Shown piece after piece: positions 43,201 to 54,131 of a stretch of 64,000 nt of DNA (position 1 is its first letter; each line of letters opens with the position of its first letter). The DNA lies in contig OX465118.1 in the NCBI GenBank assembly GCA_949987565.1, positions 6,997,296-7,061,295 on the forward strand, read 5' to 3'. Under the pieces are notes generated by a model, which was given only the letters and a program-made list of their open reading frames with translations, ran no database searches and was not told where the DNA came from. The stretch is from Luidia sarsii (lineage: Eukaryota > Echinodermata > Asteroidea > Paxillosida > Luidiidae). The position numbers and the translations under genes were made by a program.

Positions 43201-46031
43201 CATCCTCGTCCTTCGTCTCCTCTTCCTCGTTCTCCCTCGCCTCCTCCTTCTCAATCTCCTGCTTTTCCTTCTCTTCCTCTTCCTCCCTCTCCTCACTCCC
43301 CTGTAGCTCCCTGTCCTCCATCCCCACCACCACCACCTCCTCCTCCCCATCCTCTTTCGCCTCCTCGTCCTTCTCTCTCTCCTCCTCGTCCTTCTCTCTC
43401 TCCTCCTCGTCCTTGTCTCTCTCCTCCTCTCTGTTCTCTTTCTTCTTCCCCCGGCCATCCCCGGACGCCTCGCTCTCTGCGGTGGCGGGGCCTGCCGCCG
43501 TCTTCCCGTCGCCGGGCCCGCCGCCGGCCTCTTCCCCGCATGGCACCGCGGTGTCTCTCTCCGCCCGGTGGCTCCGTCTCGGTCCGCTCTCGGCCGCCCC
43601 TCGCCCGCTCATCACAACTCCCCGTGCTTGCGGGCCCACGCCTGCCTCCCGTTCGCGGTCTCCCTCACCCGAAGTAGCTGGCATACCGTCTTTTGGCATA
43701 TCCTCGGAAGATTCGGCAGGGCCGTTGTTGACTGTCGGTTGACCGTCGGCTAATTCTGTAAGAAAGGAAGTCGCGATATCGGGAACCATTAATTTCGGGT
43801 ATACGTGTATAATCTTGTTCTTAGGGTCATGTCTCTAGAGGTTTTTGTGAGGCTATACCCGGAGGCAAAAAACTGCATTCCCCCCGTGGACCATCTTCAT
43901 AGCTACATGTATAGGACAACGGACACATATCTCCATTTTTCCCAAGTAAATGGGCTGGTAATTTGGAAGGCCAGTGAACGTCTTCCCAAAGGATAAATTG
44001 AACCGGTTGCCTGAATATTAATGTCCTGCATTACTGCTGCGTGCTGCTGTTGTATAATCATTTTTGTTGCGGGTTCAAATCTCACCGCTGTCTGACGCTT
44101 TCGCTGGTGCCTCGTCTGCCCCCGCGGTCTTGCCGACGTCACTCCCACGTGATGCGGCGTCACCATCAACGCCATGTGGGGTCTCTCCTTTGTCTGGAAG
44201 AGACGGTGAGGGGGTAACAAGCGAAGAGTTAACTGAATACAGCCGTCGATTTCACACAACTCATCGCAACTTATACGACCAATGGCAAGTCGAAGGGCGA
44301 TGCGCAGAACCCATAATTATGGCCTATCTTAACTTAAAGATAGGGTATTAACCGTAAGTTGAGTTACGACGCTTTGTGAAAACGCAGTGGCTGTTGTTAC
44401 GGCAGTCGTCCGTGTGGTTTCCTGACTTCACAGTATTTGTCAGGATGTTAAGCTCTTGGAACCAGACTATCAGCTAATAGACTGGTTCAACCAGCCTGCA
44501 ATGCTGACGAAATACAATCAAGTCAGGGAACCACACGGACGACTGCCGTAACAACAGCCACTGCGTTGTGAAAATCCACTCCTAACGGCCGCCGCACACG
44601 AGAGCTATCTGCTGAGCAAAAATTCTCTCGAGGCCGTTGGCTCAGCACGTAGCTCACTGTGCGCTCTGAACTTTTGGTGAGATTTCTGCCTCGAGAGGCC
44701 GTGAGACCAAAATCTATCCTGTTTGATTTTTGTCGCCTCTCGTGGATGAAAACTCATCGTGTGCGGCGATTTGTGCTGAGCGAAAAAAACCCATAGTAAC
44801 TGGCCGATGAAAGCGCACGCCCTATTCACGTGGTCGCCAAAATCAAACAGGACAGATTATTGGTCTCACGGTCTTTTGCTGAGGCAGAAATCTCACCAAA
44901 AGTTCAGCGCACACGGTGGGCTACGTGCTGAGCTAACGACCTCGAGAGACTTTTTGCTCAGCAGATAGCCCTCGGAAGCACCTCGTGGTGCCGCCCTATT
45001 TGACAACACTGCAAGACATTTCAAATGTTATTTTCTATCATTTTTTTTTACAATATCTATACATTGTTTCTATGATGACAATAGTATAAATGCCCCATTA
45101 CTTATTGATTAGGCCTACGTATGGCATGAAGAGCAAAGGGAAGTCTTTACCATCCCCTGTATTGCTCCGCCAGCTCAGAGTCGGCATCGGTCGCTTCGAT
45201 CCCTCGCAAATGCCCAATACAGAGTCCACTCAGCAACATAATCGATGCCATGTCGACATCGATTTTTCTTTGATAAAATAATGACATTGTCTAGTCGTCG
45301 AGTATAGGGTGGCATGTAGTTACCTCCGTACATATATGCCATTTTTTTCTTCTCTGTCGTAAGCGAAGTGCTCGCTAACGATTCTGCAAATAATGCAAAT
45401 TATAATCACAAACCCCCAACACGTGGACAAAACCAGAGCAAAGTGCTGGACAAAAACATGTCCACAACGTAGCGATTGTCACTCACGCTTCATCGAAAGA
45501 TATTCCTGATTGAAAGCAGTTCGAATGGGATTCGAACTGAGAAAAGACTAAAGAAATAATTCACGTCTCATTCCCCCTTGATCTAAACTTTGTTTTTCCT
45601 TTGGCGGAACAATTCGTTGAATGCTACATTTTCGCAAAACAAAAATGTTGTTTATTTGACGATGAAGCGGTTTTTTCACTATTTTCCCAAGACTCGGTTA
45701 GCAAATTGAGCTGATATTTTGTTTACAGGTGTGCTATTTCATGCATATGTTGGATCAGACAACGTATGGATGCTATTCTTTGACCTCGACCAATGTTGTA
45801 CGTGTTATCCCTTTATAAGGCGTCCTTACCTGGCCGACCCGTGATTTGGTTCGTGTGTTTCTTGAGGCGCCCGTTCTCCCCCTTCGTGCTGGGTCGCAGA
45901 CGTCGAACCTCCACCTCTAGGTCCCTCAGTTTACGCCTGATGGCCGACAGCTCGTCCGATTCGTTGGCAGAATCGGAATCCTCGGCGTCCCGGAGGACTG
46001 GCCGTGACTTCGTCTTCGTATTACGTCTCAT
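37290..46031 (-). CDS. TNIP2: ABIN/TNIP-family ubiquitin-binding NF-kB regulator
   Basis: Eight minus-strand exons: 45830-46031, 44086-44193, 42983-43755, 42103-42258, 41392-41520, 39664-40098, 37657-37967, 37290-37359. They total 2184 nt, about 727 aa, with GT-AG introns and continuous frame. Exon 3 encodes a Glu/Asp/Lys-rich spacer with EREKDEEE repeats. VELLKSVNQDWKKFYGRKK (near residue 360) matches the ABIN coiled coil. ELLRQQNQMFESDFNKEKVE (residues 595-614) matches the ubiquitin-binding UBAN segment. The C-terminus is a zinc finger, FQCPRC then HHVTLC, with Cys703, Cys706, His721 and Cys725 split between the last two exons. ABINs bind linear and K63 ubiquitin and restrain NF-kB signalling with A20. 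The finger favours TNIP2 over TNIP1. The Met start is uncertain because a pyrimidine-rich tract and CTTTAG precede it, so an upstream exon may exist. Confidence 0.85.
38060..38390. repeat. ACCACA/TGTGGT inverted-word repeat in TNIP intron 6
   Basis: Blocks such as GGCTCACATACCACAG, GTGGTATATTGTGG and ATATACCACAGAGTACCAC recur in both orientations. It is related to 14505-14690. Confidence 0.45.
40216..40790. repeat. 81-bp tandem repeat in TNIP intron 5
   Basis: About six units with an 81-bp period (CTGCC landmarks at 40311, 40392, 40473, 40554, 40635, then a 66-bp unit). The minus strand, which is the TNIP coding strand, is purine-rich and open in two frames. One frame encodes a 27-residue acidic unit, EEADEGEGEEDEGEEGEDV plus a Gly-rich end. 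No consensus splice sites were found around it, so it is treated as intronic. Confidence 0.85.
40965..41265. mobile_element. GCCGTTTACG-family MITE copy in TNIP intron 5
   Basis: The blocks CAGGTTGTGGTTTGTCACCG, AATTTGAGGGTTTGTTGGC and AGTATTCACCAAGAAACTG also occur at 41753-41972 and 46512-46763. Confidence 0.65.
41753..41972. mobile_element. GCCGTTTACG-family MITE copy in TNIP intron 4
   Basis: The ends GGCGGTTTACGAAT and CTTCATTTCGAAAACGGC are inverted relative to each other. The interior has GGTTGTGGTTGGTTGCCG and TTTGTTGGCTAGATAAGTAC. Confidence 0.7.
42365..42520 (-). mobile_element. tRNA-derived SINE in TNIP intron 3
   Basis: The minus strand carries GCTAGATAGCTCAGATGG (A box), GGGTTCAAATCCTGGCCCAG (B box) and the AAAGTTTTCTTTGTCAT tail. 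It is one of the best preserved copies. Confidence 0.8.
42775..42845 (-). mobile_element. tRNA-Ser-like SINE head, second copy
   Basis: It shares GTGCACTAGAAAG and the B box GGTTCGAATC with 26146-26225. It lies in TNIP intron 3. Confidence 0.5.
44230..44590. repeat. GTAAGTTG-family repeat, copy 4, interrupted
   Basis: The repeat arrives as AACCGTAAGTTGAGTTACG, is broken at 44383 by the 183-bp foldback and resumes with AAAATCCACTCCTAACG. This nested structure shows the foldback is the younger insertion. Confidence 0.7.
44383..44565. mobile_element. 183-bp foldback element with exact 9-bp TSD
   Basis: The ends CGCAGTGGCTGTTGTTACGG and CCGTAACAACAGCCACTGCG are perfect inverses. The arms continue for about 46 bp. 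TTGTGAAAA is duplicated exactly at 44374-44382 and 44566-44574. The 9-bp duplication fits a Mutator-like element. It lies in TNIP intron 1. Confidence 0.9.
44590..44990. mobile_element. ~400-bp foldback element in TNIP intron 1
   Basis: The arm at about 44602-44732 (GCTATCTGCTGAGCAAAAA, GCTCAGCACGTAGC, GAACTTTTGGTGAGATTTC) returns inverted at 44837-44969 with modest divergence. No target duplication could be identified. It lies directly beside the interrupted repeat at 44230-44590. Confidence 0.8.
45670..45798. repeat. Dispersed repeat shared with the right end of the window
   Basis: CAGGTGTGCTATTTCATG, GTTGGATCAGACAACGTATG and GAATAGCATCC-type words (here inverted) recur in reverse orientation at 63560-63690. 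The intervening segments match well. Confidence 0.75.
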
Positions 46032-46034
46032 CGT

Positions 46035-46450
46035 CTAAAGCTGCAGGCAGTTGGGTTTGGAGGAGGAGGAGGGGATGGGAGGGGAGGAGGAGGGGATAGG
46101 AGGGGAGGAGGTGAGGAGGAGGAGCGGAGAGGAGCAGAGGAGGAGGAGAGGAGGAGAGGAGGAGAAGCGTAGGGGGAGGAGGGGAAGAAGAATGGGATGA
46201 AAAGGAGGAGTAAGGGGAGGAGGAGGACGGCGAGAAGAACGATGGCGATGAGGAGGACGGGGAGAACGTTGGCGATGAGGACGAAGAACATGAGAAAGAG
46301 TACGAGAAACGGAGAACGAGAAACGGAGAACGAGAACGAGAACGAGAACGAGAACGAGAACCAGAACGAGAACGAGAACGAGAACGAGAACGAGAACGAG
46401 AACGAGAACGAGAACGAGAACGAGAATGAGAACGAGAACGTGAACGACAA
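46035..46450. repeat. Purine-rich GGA and (GAGAAC)n tract beside TNIP exon 1
   Basis: The plus strand is GGAGGA-rich to about 46200 and contains a GAGAAC hexamer run at about 46318-46440. On the TNIP coding strand this is a pyrimidine tract of about 400 nt leading into CTGCAGCTTTAG before the first recognised TNIP exon. This resembles an extended 3' splice-site region. Confidence 0.85.
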
Positions 46451-46511
46451 CGAGCACCACGGAGAACAGGAATAAGGGTGGCGTGAAATGGCGACAAAAA
46501 CAAGATGAACA

Positions 46512-46763
46512 CAGGCCGTTTAGGAAATGAAGGCTTAGCCTCGGGCTCAGGCCTCGTCTCCGTCTAACAGAATCTGAAAATCCAGGTTGTGGTTTGTTTC
46601 CGAATTTGAAGGTCTTTTGGCATGGCTTGCTAGTATAGGTACAGAGTATTCACCAAGAAACTGAAACCAAACGCTTGGTTTTAGATGCATGTGATATTAT
46701 AACGAGTATAGGATCAATATGACCGAAGCCTAAGCCCGAGCTTTGCATTCATTTCGTAAACGG
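46512..46763. mobile_element. GCCGTTTACG-family MITE, best copy
   Basis: Terminal inverted repeats GGCCGTTTAGGAAATGAAGG and CATTCATTTCGTAAACGGCC (a few mismatches) enclose about 210 bp. Confidence 0.75.
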
Positions 46764-46817
46764 CCAAAGTTGAACACAAATGATTCTATACAACTTGACG
46801 CAATATTGTACTCAAGT

Positions 46818-46933
46818 GATATACACAAAATGTTGCAAATCGCTTGCTGACTAAAATATTACCAAAATGCAAATCTTAACATTTAGTGGGCCTGACGTTT
46901 CAATCCTAGCAGGACCTTTCTCAAAGGCAGAGT
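46818..46933 (+). mobile_element. GAAACGTC element, non-palindromic copy
   Basis: It has the full 5' part and one arm ending CTTTCTCAAAGGCAGAG, like the copy at 7230-7345. It lies upstream of TNIP. Confidence 0.7.
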
Positions 46934-49900
46934 CAATATATTGTACTCATTTGTAGTAGATTAATAAGCGGTTCAAATATCACTTGATTTTCCACGTGTG
47001 ATTATCTTCTTCTCGAGTCTTTTAATTCTCTCAATTACACTCAACCTAATGGATATCATTATACTGCACGAACGCAGGCGACCCCATTAGGCGTGAGTGT
47101 AGTGGGGACAGCTTGCGTACAAAAGTACTACAGGGATTGGGCAAATGTGGGCATACCAGGAGATGCCTCAATCATGGTATCATCTCCTCCTCCACTACAT
47201 GCTGGTTGGCCTTTGTGTTGAAACCCCATTGGTCGTAGTAGGGCTTTGCACAGGCCGACTCCCAGCACGCAGACGATTGAGGCAAGGCCAGAATGGCCAT
47301 GATTCGCGGGATCCCGGTGGGAACTGGTGTTAACCCGGCTCCAGTGAATTACATGTATAGACGGTCTATAGCTTCCGACCCCCCCCCCCCGAATCGAAAT
47401 TACTGTTTAATTACACCGGCAAACTTACCCAAATCTAGGCGAGCATATGCCCCAGAATTCTCCGGATGGAAGTCGAACGTTGAGCAGCGAGTTGACATGT
47501 AGGGCGTAACGGACTCGAATGCTTCCGAGCTTGCTCAGATCCTAGCTTCTTTCGCTTCCCAGTACCGTCAAACACCAATGCAGGAATGACACTATTAAGA
47601 TGGAACTGCATAGAAGTTCCACGCAATTTTGGAACGCGTACGGGGAATACCCTCTTACCGCAACGCGTGATTTCGCAACACGTGCGGGAATGCCCCGTCG
47701 TTCGAGTGTTGTGTATTATTTTGCGGTTGATATAGTGACCCGTTTCTCCCTATCGCACCACACGTACGTCAGTGCCCTACAGTCTCTAAAAGGCGCTGGA
47801 AATCGCTGGCATAATAGTGTATAGTTTTGGCCTTGCAATATAAATGCACAGGTTATCGAAATACCCATAGGCCTATACAAAATTATGTAGTGGACAAAAA
47901 CCAGCACCCATGTAGGCCCAGTTCTTTAGTAAGCCTGTAGCGTTTCATTACAAACATTTTCGTTGGTTGTATTTACTTATCATGCATTGTAATCTTTTCC
48001 TCTTATTATTCAATTCTTTTTGTCCTGTGCATTTATCCACACGATGATCGTGTGGATCAGTACAGCTAGTCTTATTTCCATATAGTACACAAATGTTTTA
48101 CCACATGTGCAACATTTCTTTTGATTGTTTACTCACTACTTCCTGGACCCGACAGCCTCAAGCAACTTGCAGACATTGTTACACACCACGTGAGGCTGCA
48201 TGACCAATGACCCTGAGTGATCAGTGCTCCGTCCAGAGTGGTACTCGATCATGACGTACTATGAGTAATTGTTCTTTCTTGGAAATTCTACTCTGACCTG
48301 TTTCTTCCTCAACATTATTTTCTCACTTCTCCTGCTACTTCCATCCGAGCCACATCACTGTTCGTAGCGCTCCACCTTTCAACTTGCAAGGGCATTCAAT
48401 TCAGGGTATAGCACAGCTCTGTATAATAAACTTGTATATCAATAAAATACCATTATCTCAGCCTAAGCAAATTAGTGTGCCGGGCCAAAATGTGTCGATC
48501 GGATTGCGTAAGATTAATAATGCGTAGTCCTAGTGCACCCGAGTCCGACTGCAGCGCATGCACTATTATAATGACGGTCGGGGATTTTTCAGGTTGGCAA
48601 CACAATACATGTTTGTTTCGCCCCGGCGATGCTTTCATTTTCACAACACCCAAGCATATTGCGCCATACTAATAATGCAGTAGTATATACGTATAGCTAG
48701 GCCTACTATGAGATATATATTTTAAATCATAGGCCTACATGTCACGGTAACTATAGACTATAACATCAGGAGAGCTGGCACTGATGATTATCCTTCACTT
48801 TTAGGCGATCCTTGTGAGGTGTACGTGTTAACACCCTATTTAAAAAAATATATGTCCTGTTATATGTTGCCTGTTAGGCCTAATGTTCGCTGTTAAACCT
48901 CTGAAATAATACACATTGAAATTCGAGCATGTCTTTTTATTGCTCCATAAAAAATAATGGTACAGCATATGGAGGAAGTCTCTCCTATCCTTATTCCTCC
49001 ATGGTATGATCGACCAGTTTGTTGTGATTACGTATACGGGCTCTGGCTTTTCAAAGGATCAAGTAGGTTATAAATAAATTAGTTGTCCATCAGACTCAAC
49101 CTCACCAACAAATAACATAAGATCTGATCTTACTGGTCACTGAATACTGACTGGAACTTATTCAGTACAACCATGGTACAACGCTATTTGTATGTGCAAC
49201 CGTACTTTGGAATTTTGTATTTTGTTCAATGAACCGAAACCTGAGGGCTTTTAGTTCCGTACGGATTGCGCAAGCAAGGTTGCTGTATGCTGCGCTATCT
49301 CATTGGACTACGTGTAATTGCTTGGTTGGTGGCTGCAACATCGGGGAACCACTTGTTTGCTTTTGGCTATATTTATCCCTCGGGGGTCGGTAGCTCTAAG
49401 TATGCTCTATGACAGTATTACCAATGAGGTATCAAAAATACCTCATAGCCTATAGGTTATACGGTCTCAGTGTTGTTCTGTGTTGTGCTTATTTCCGTGT
49501 TTATGAAAATAATTAATTGCCACCGCGCCATGCAGTACCATAATGAATACTGTTTACCGGCATTCAGTTCCAGTAATTCTTCGGCAAGGTATTGATCATA
49601 CTCATTGACTCATAGCACTTCCAAATGATCGGATCAAATATTTTGCTTGCGTGTAAAATGTTTTTATTATTATTATTATTATTTTTGAGGCGAAAAAAAT
49701 ACCGCTGTGTGCAAGCGGAAGTCGGTACAATCAGATGGGGTCAGAAATAATAATTATGTCCCCATGTGGCAATGAAAGAGATGCGTCATTTAAACCTAAA
49801 GCAAAATTCGCTTCAGGTGGAGTACGTGTCTCTTCTCTTCTCCTGGTTATTTCAATGATTTTTTCTTCAAAACATTCAAAATAAGCAATTAAAATTTTTA

Positions 49901-50084
49901 TATTGACAAGAATCTGACAATTTCGACACCGACCATTGAGAAATCCGTTATTTTTCGATAGCGCCCTCTATTGTTTTTTACTGTCAAAACCGTGAACGAC
50001 GCCCCGACGTCTATTGCGCTTGTCCAACGGGAGCAAATCAGGTAGCCCGTCTACACATACAAATTCCAGCGGGGGAATGGCCCG

Positions 50085-50193
50085 TATTTATATACACTCA
50101 GCTGTCGACGAGAGTCGGAAATGATTGGGACAACTTGAACGAAAACAGACCCTAAAAAGCCTGAAAACAGCACGACTCCTCACCCCCGTGAGT
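50085..50193 (+). promoter_or_regulatory. Possible TATA promoter and non-coding first exon
   Basis: TATTTATATA at 50085-50094 is followed about 95 bp later by a good donor, CCCCCGTGAGT (GT at 50188). That spacing fits a TATA box, a start site near 50120 and a short first exon. No downstream exon was identified, so this remains weak. Confidence 0.25.
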
Positions 50194-50595
50194 ATTCTAA
50201 TCTCGCAGTTCTTGTGGTTCTGAGGTTCGAAGTGCAATGCAAGATATTACCGTGATCGTGGGCAAACGTTCGGTTACACTGGAGGTGGAGCACTGTAGTT
50301 ACTTTGTTGTTAGACAAATTGCCGGGGGCGTTTTAATTACAGTAATTAAATTAAGTAACGTCGCAGATAACATTGTCGAATTAGGAATGTGCAGCACCGC
50401 TGCATGGATATGTCACGGACAGCATTTGCATGTAGCATGCACGTAGGCACAGACTCGAAGTCACCCGAACGAAATTAAAATTCAGTTGGACTTGCTAGAT
50501 GAGTGCCAGTCTAAAAGTAAAAGTAAAAGAAAAGAATGCCTGCATTTTGTTGAAATAGTAAGTTCTTTAAATTAAGTTTAACCATGGGTTTAACT

Positions 50596-50692
50596 TAGTC
50601 CCAGTAACTTGGACCCTTACAATCGCCCTTTTTAAAAAATTTGATTTTTTTTTTAAAAAGGGCGATTGTAAGGGTCCAAGTTACTCGGACTA
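50596..50692. mobile_element. 97-bp foldback MITE with exact 9-bp TSD
   Basis: The ends TAGTCCCAGTAACTTGGACC and GGTCCAAGTTACTCGGACTA are inverted with one mismatch. The inner arms pair through CCCTTTTTAAAAA. GGTTTAACT is duplicated exactly at 50587-50595 and 50693-50701. It is the most compact member of the TAGTCC family. Confidence 0.9.
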
Positions 50693-52199
50693 GGTTTAAC
50701 TGAACTAGGGTGGTCGGACTGGTCGGCACTTTTACTTTTTTTAGTGTTTTTTAGTCGGAATATATTAAATTTGCTATCAATACAATATTTTTTTAGTATC
50801 ATTGTCTGTTAAAGGGGCATGCATGGGTCATTTTTTTTCTGCCGCTGTAGTGCATGGGGTTACCACTGAATTTACATTGTTGAACACATGTTAGAGAGGT
50901 TGGGACAATGTTTTAAAGTGAATTTGGATGAGATTATTTTACCTTAAAAATCAGTATTCTATCAAATTAAGGTCCCCTTTATGGTAGTCCTTCAGTAGCT
51001 CACATGTGTACATGTATTATTTAAAAAGGGGGAAGAACAAACAAAGTAAAAACTATTCAAAAAGTTTGTGCCCCTTAAACTGTACAAATATAATATTAAA
51101 ATTAATCCAACCTATCTTTAGTTCATTTTTTTCCAATAACCAGGCATGTAAGTGACCGACAAAGTAATTTCCTGAAAATTACCAAAGGCCAATAAATAAT
51201 ATGCGACTGTGACTTGACTGAGAGTGAGTACTTACGCGACTGATGCAATTGCGCGATTCAAGGCAGGGGTGCAGGCGCCCTTCAGTTTTTAGGGTTTTAA
51301 CAAACAAAATTGAGAAGTTTGAGATACCAGTTTGACATAAAAAAATAAAAATAAATAATTAACAAAAACAAAAAAAATCTTTATAAATCACCATTTCCGG
51401 AATTCTGAACAAAAATCACACCATTTCAATTTCAATTTCAGGAAGTCTTACATCCCTGATTTATAACTAAATTTCATCTGTTACTACTAGTCTCGTTCAT
51501 TAGTGCAATATCATATTTTCATGAGTCCATTTAAATGGCATCATGCAATCTTGCTTTGCCCATGCGCGCTTGGCCATATTGCCGGCGGCTGCCATGTTTT
51601 TGCCCCATCTCCAAATATACCCCCCAACACAAACTCTCCTTGCGGCAAAATGCGTCACAGTGTCAACAAACAAGTACCAGATTCAAATTCCTGAGACCTC
51701 AACCTTTCCGAAAATCACCCTTTCAGACACTTCCATAGACTTTATACAAGAGATTTTTTATGATTTCATTGAGTCAAAAGTTTGAAAAAGTAAACTTTTT
51801 AGGCCTATCTTAGACGTAACACAGTGAAAACTTTGGCATAATTATCGCACTCTGGGTCAGACGATAGAGAACACTCTCCTCTTTCAGATGATGTCATTTC
51901 TATTTTTATCAGACAAAGCCTCGCGATTTCTCACCCCAAAACATGAGGTGATGATGTTTCATCAATCCAAGAATTCGGAGCAGTCACAATTTGCCGTGAT
52001 TGTGCAAAGTTTTCAACGGAAGATTTCCTGATTTTAACAAAATCGATCAACCCCCCAAAAAATACTGTTTGAAAGATTAGTATTTCCTCTACAATATGAT
52101 GCCGTAGACGGAACTTTTGGAAATTCTAAAAATGTAAAAAAATAAAACTTTCCGAAGGCATTTTTACACGGTGACCGATATAAATGAAAATCGGAACAT

Positions 52200-52420
52200 T
52201 TCACTGGCCACCCTAGTAGTAGTACTAGTATTACTACTACTAGTAGTGTACTACTAAGTACTAGTAGTAGTAGTACTTAGTAGAAGTAGTAGTAGTAGTA
52301 GTACTGCTAAATTCAAACATACAAAAAATATTAATACTATAATAACAAATTAATAGTACAGTTGTAGTAAAACTAGTACTCAGTAGTAGTACTTAGTGAC
52401 CACATTGTTTTGAATCTTAA
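52200..52420. repeat. (TAG/CTA)n low-complexity tract
   Basis: TAGTAGTACTAGTA-type triplets run in both orientations, so the tract is self-complementary over many short segments. Related AT-rich TAATA/TACTA words continue to about 52870. Confidence 0.8.
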
Positions 52421-53810
52421 GTCAAATCAATACCGGTAAATTATTAATAGAAAAGCATGTCTGTTTGCACTGCAGAAACAGTCCAGTTTACATAAGTTAC
52501 ATACATGTACATGTACATATTCACATGTACATATTCACATTCACATTAATACTAATAATACTATTTTAATACTAAATTAATATACTTGTAATAGTCTAAT
52601 ACTAATAGTAATAGGCTACTATTTACTTTTATTAGCAATGAAATTATTAGTATTACAAGTAACTAATATTAAAAGTAACATGTACATGTACATGTAGATC
52701 TATATAAACCAATAGTACTACAGTGTATATTAGTTAGGCCTAGGCTGTAGGTTTTTTTCCCCGAACTAGAATTAGAAAGCAGAGTCTCACTCTCAACTCT
52801 AGTACTAGTAAGTACTAATTAGTACTAGTATTACTACGTAGTACTGGTACAACTTAGTAGTAATAAATCATACTTAATGTAATAATATTATTTTCGTCTA
52901 TTAATGACATTTTTCATCTGGCAGGTTTTGGAGCCGCAGGCGAAAGACGCAAATCTAAAGCTTTCATTCCTATGGCCTAACCCAGTTACAAAATGTGGGC
53001 CCATTAACACAAAAATGGTGGCCTCCTACTAAGACTACTACATCATACATTGTACATGTACATATGTACATGTACATATCCCCTTACATGTAAGTACTAC
53101 AGTGTACATGTAAGTCTTATGGTTTTGCCCGCCAATTGAAGAGCAACAATAAAAACGGTCAGGGTACAAGTAGAACCCTGTTACATGAATGTCAGTGAGT
53201 CCAAATCCCAGATGCATGGAGTGCTTTTTTATCTTTGTGACTTTGATTTTAAATGACTAACATCTGTTCTTTTGATCAGCCACGAAGCGTGATGACTGGA
53301 ACTTGGACAATAAGAAAGGGAATTAATCCTTGCATAGATTGTAGAAAAGATGCATCACACAAATTCTGCGAAGAGCACTGAATGTTCAAGTACATGTACG
53401 TGTAGTTGGAAAGACTATGTTCACTAACACTAACAGAGAAGTGTATGGCAAGCAGCCTCTCATATCTGCAGTAATTTAAACCCAGACGATTACGTCTTGC
53501 CAGACCACATGCCCTTTCCAGCTTTGTCTCTGAGCTGATATCTCCGCTGGACTGGCATCCAATGACTCATGCAGCAGGGGTGGCAGAGAGCCTCTCACTT
53601 TATATCCGGATCACACTATCTTAGTTTCTAGAGATGGCGGCCTTCAGCCTTACCAGAAATCTGATAGAACGATGCAGCAAAGGAGAGTGGACCAGTATGT
53701 GTGACTGCAGCTTCTTCTGCTTTGTCTATGGATGAGTGATTATGAATTTATGATGATGCAGATATGATGGCGATGTGGTCATACAAGAATGACCAGAGGT
53801 TTGTCAGGGA

Positions 53811-54040
53811 GCTAATTTCATAGAGCCGCTTAAGCGTGAAAATCTGCTAAGCAGGAAAAGTCTCCCTTGGGCAAACAGGATTACAAACCACACTATGATG
53901 TGAAGTCAATTGCTTTGGACTTGTATTCCACTCCACTTTACTTAGCATGAAACAATAGTGAAGTTTGGGTTGGCTACATGTAAGTGATCCTATGAATCAT
54001 GACATTTTGTGCTTTTAAAAGCAGCTCTATGAAATTGGCC
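53811..54040. mobile_element. MITE with AATTTCATAGAGC inverted ends
   Basis: Left CTAATTTCATAGAGCCGCTT and right AGCAGCTCTATGAAATTGG are inverted. It is the same family as 34261-34452. An isolated left end lies at 59751-59805. Confidence 0.7.
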
Positions 54041-54058
54041 AACCACAGTCTAATAGTG

Positions 54059-54059
54059 T

Positions 54060-54120
<61 letters not shown>

Positions 54121-54131
54121 ATCAATCAATC
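54059..54131 (+). repeat. (AATC)n microsatellite
   Basis: About 18 tetranucleotide units, with one GATC-type variant near 54120. Confidence 0.9.

Noticed and set aside
50237..50446. 69-aa ORF after the possible promoter at 50.1 kb
   Set aside because: No recognisable domain, and it lies just after a donor site, so it would be intronic if that donor is used.
53277..53380. Short Cys-containing ORF starting MTGTWTIRKG
   Set aside because: Only 29 codons, with no clear splice partner or family match.
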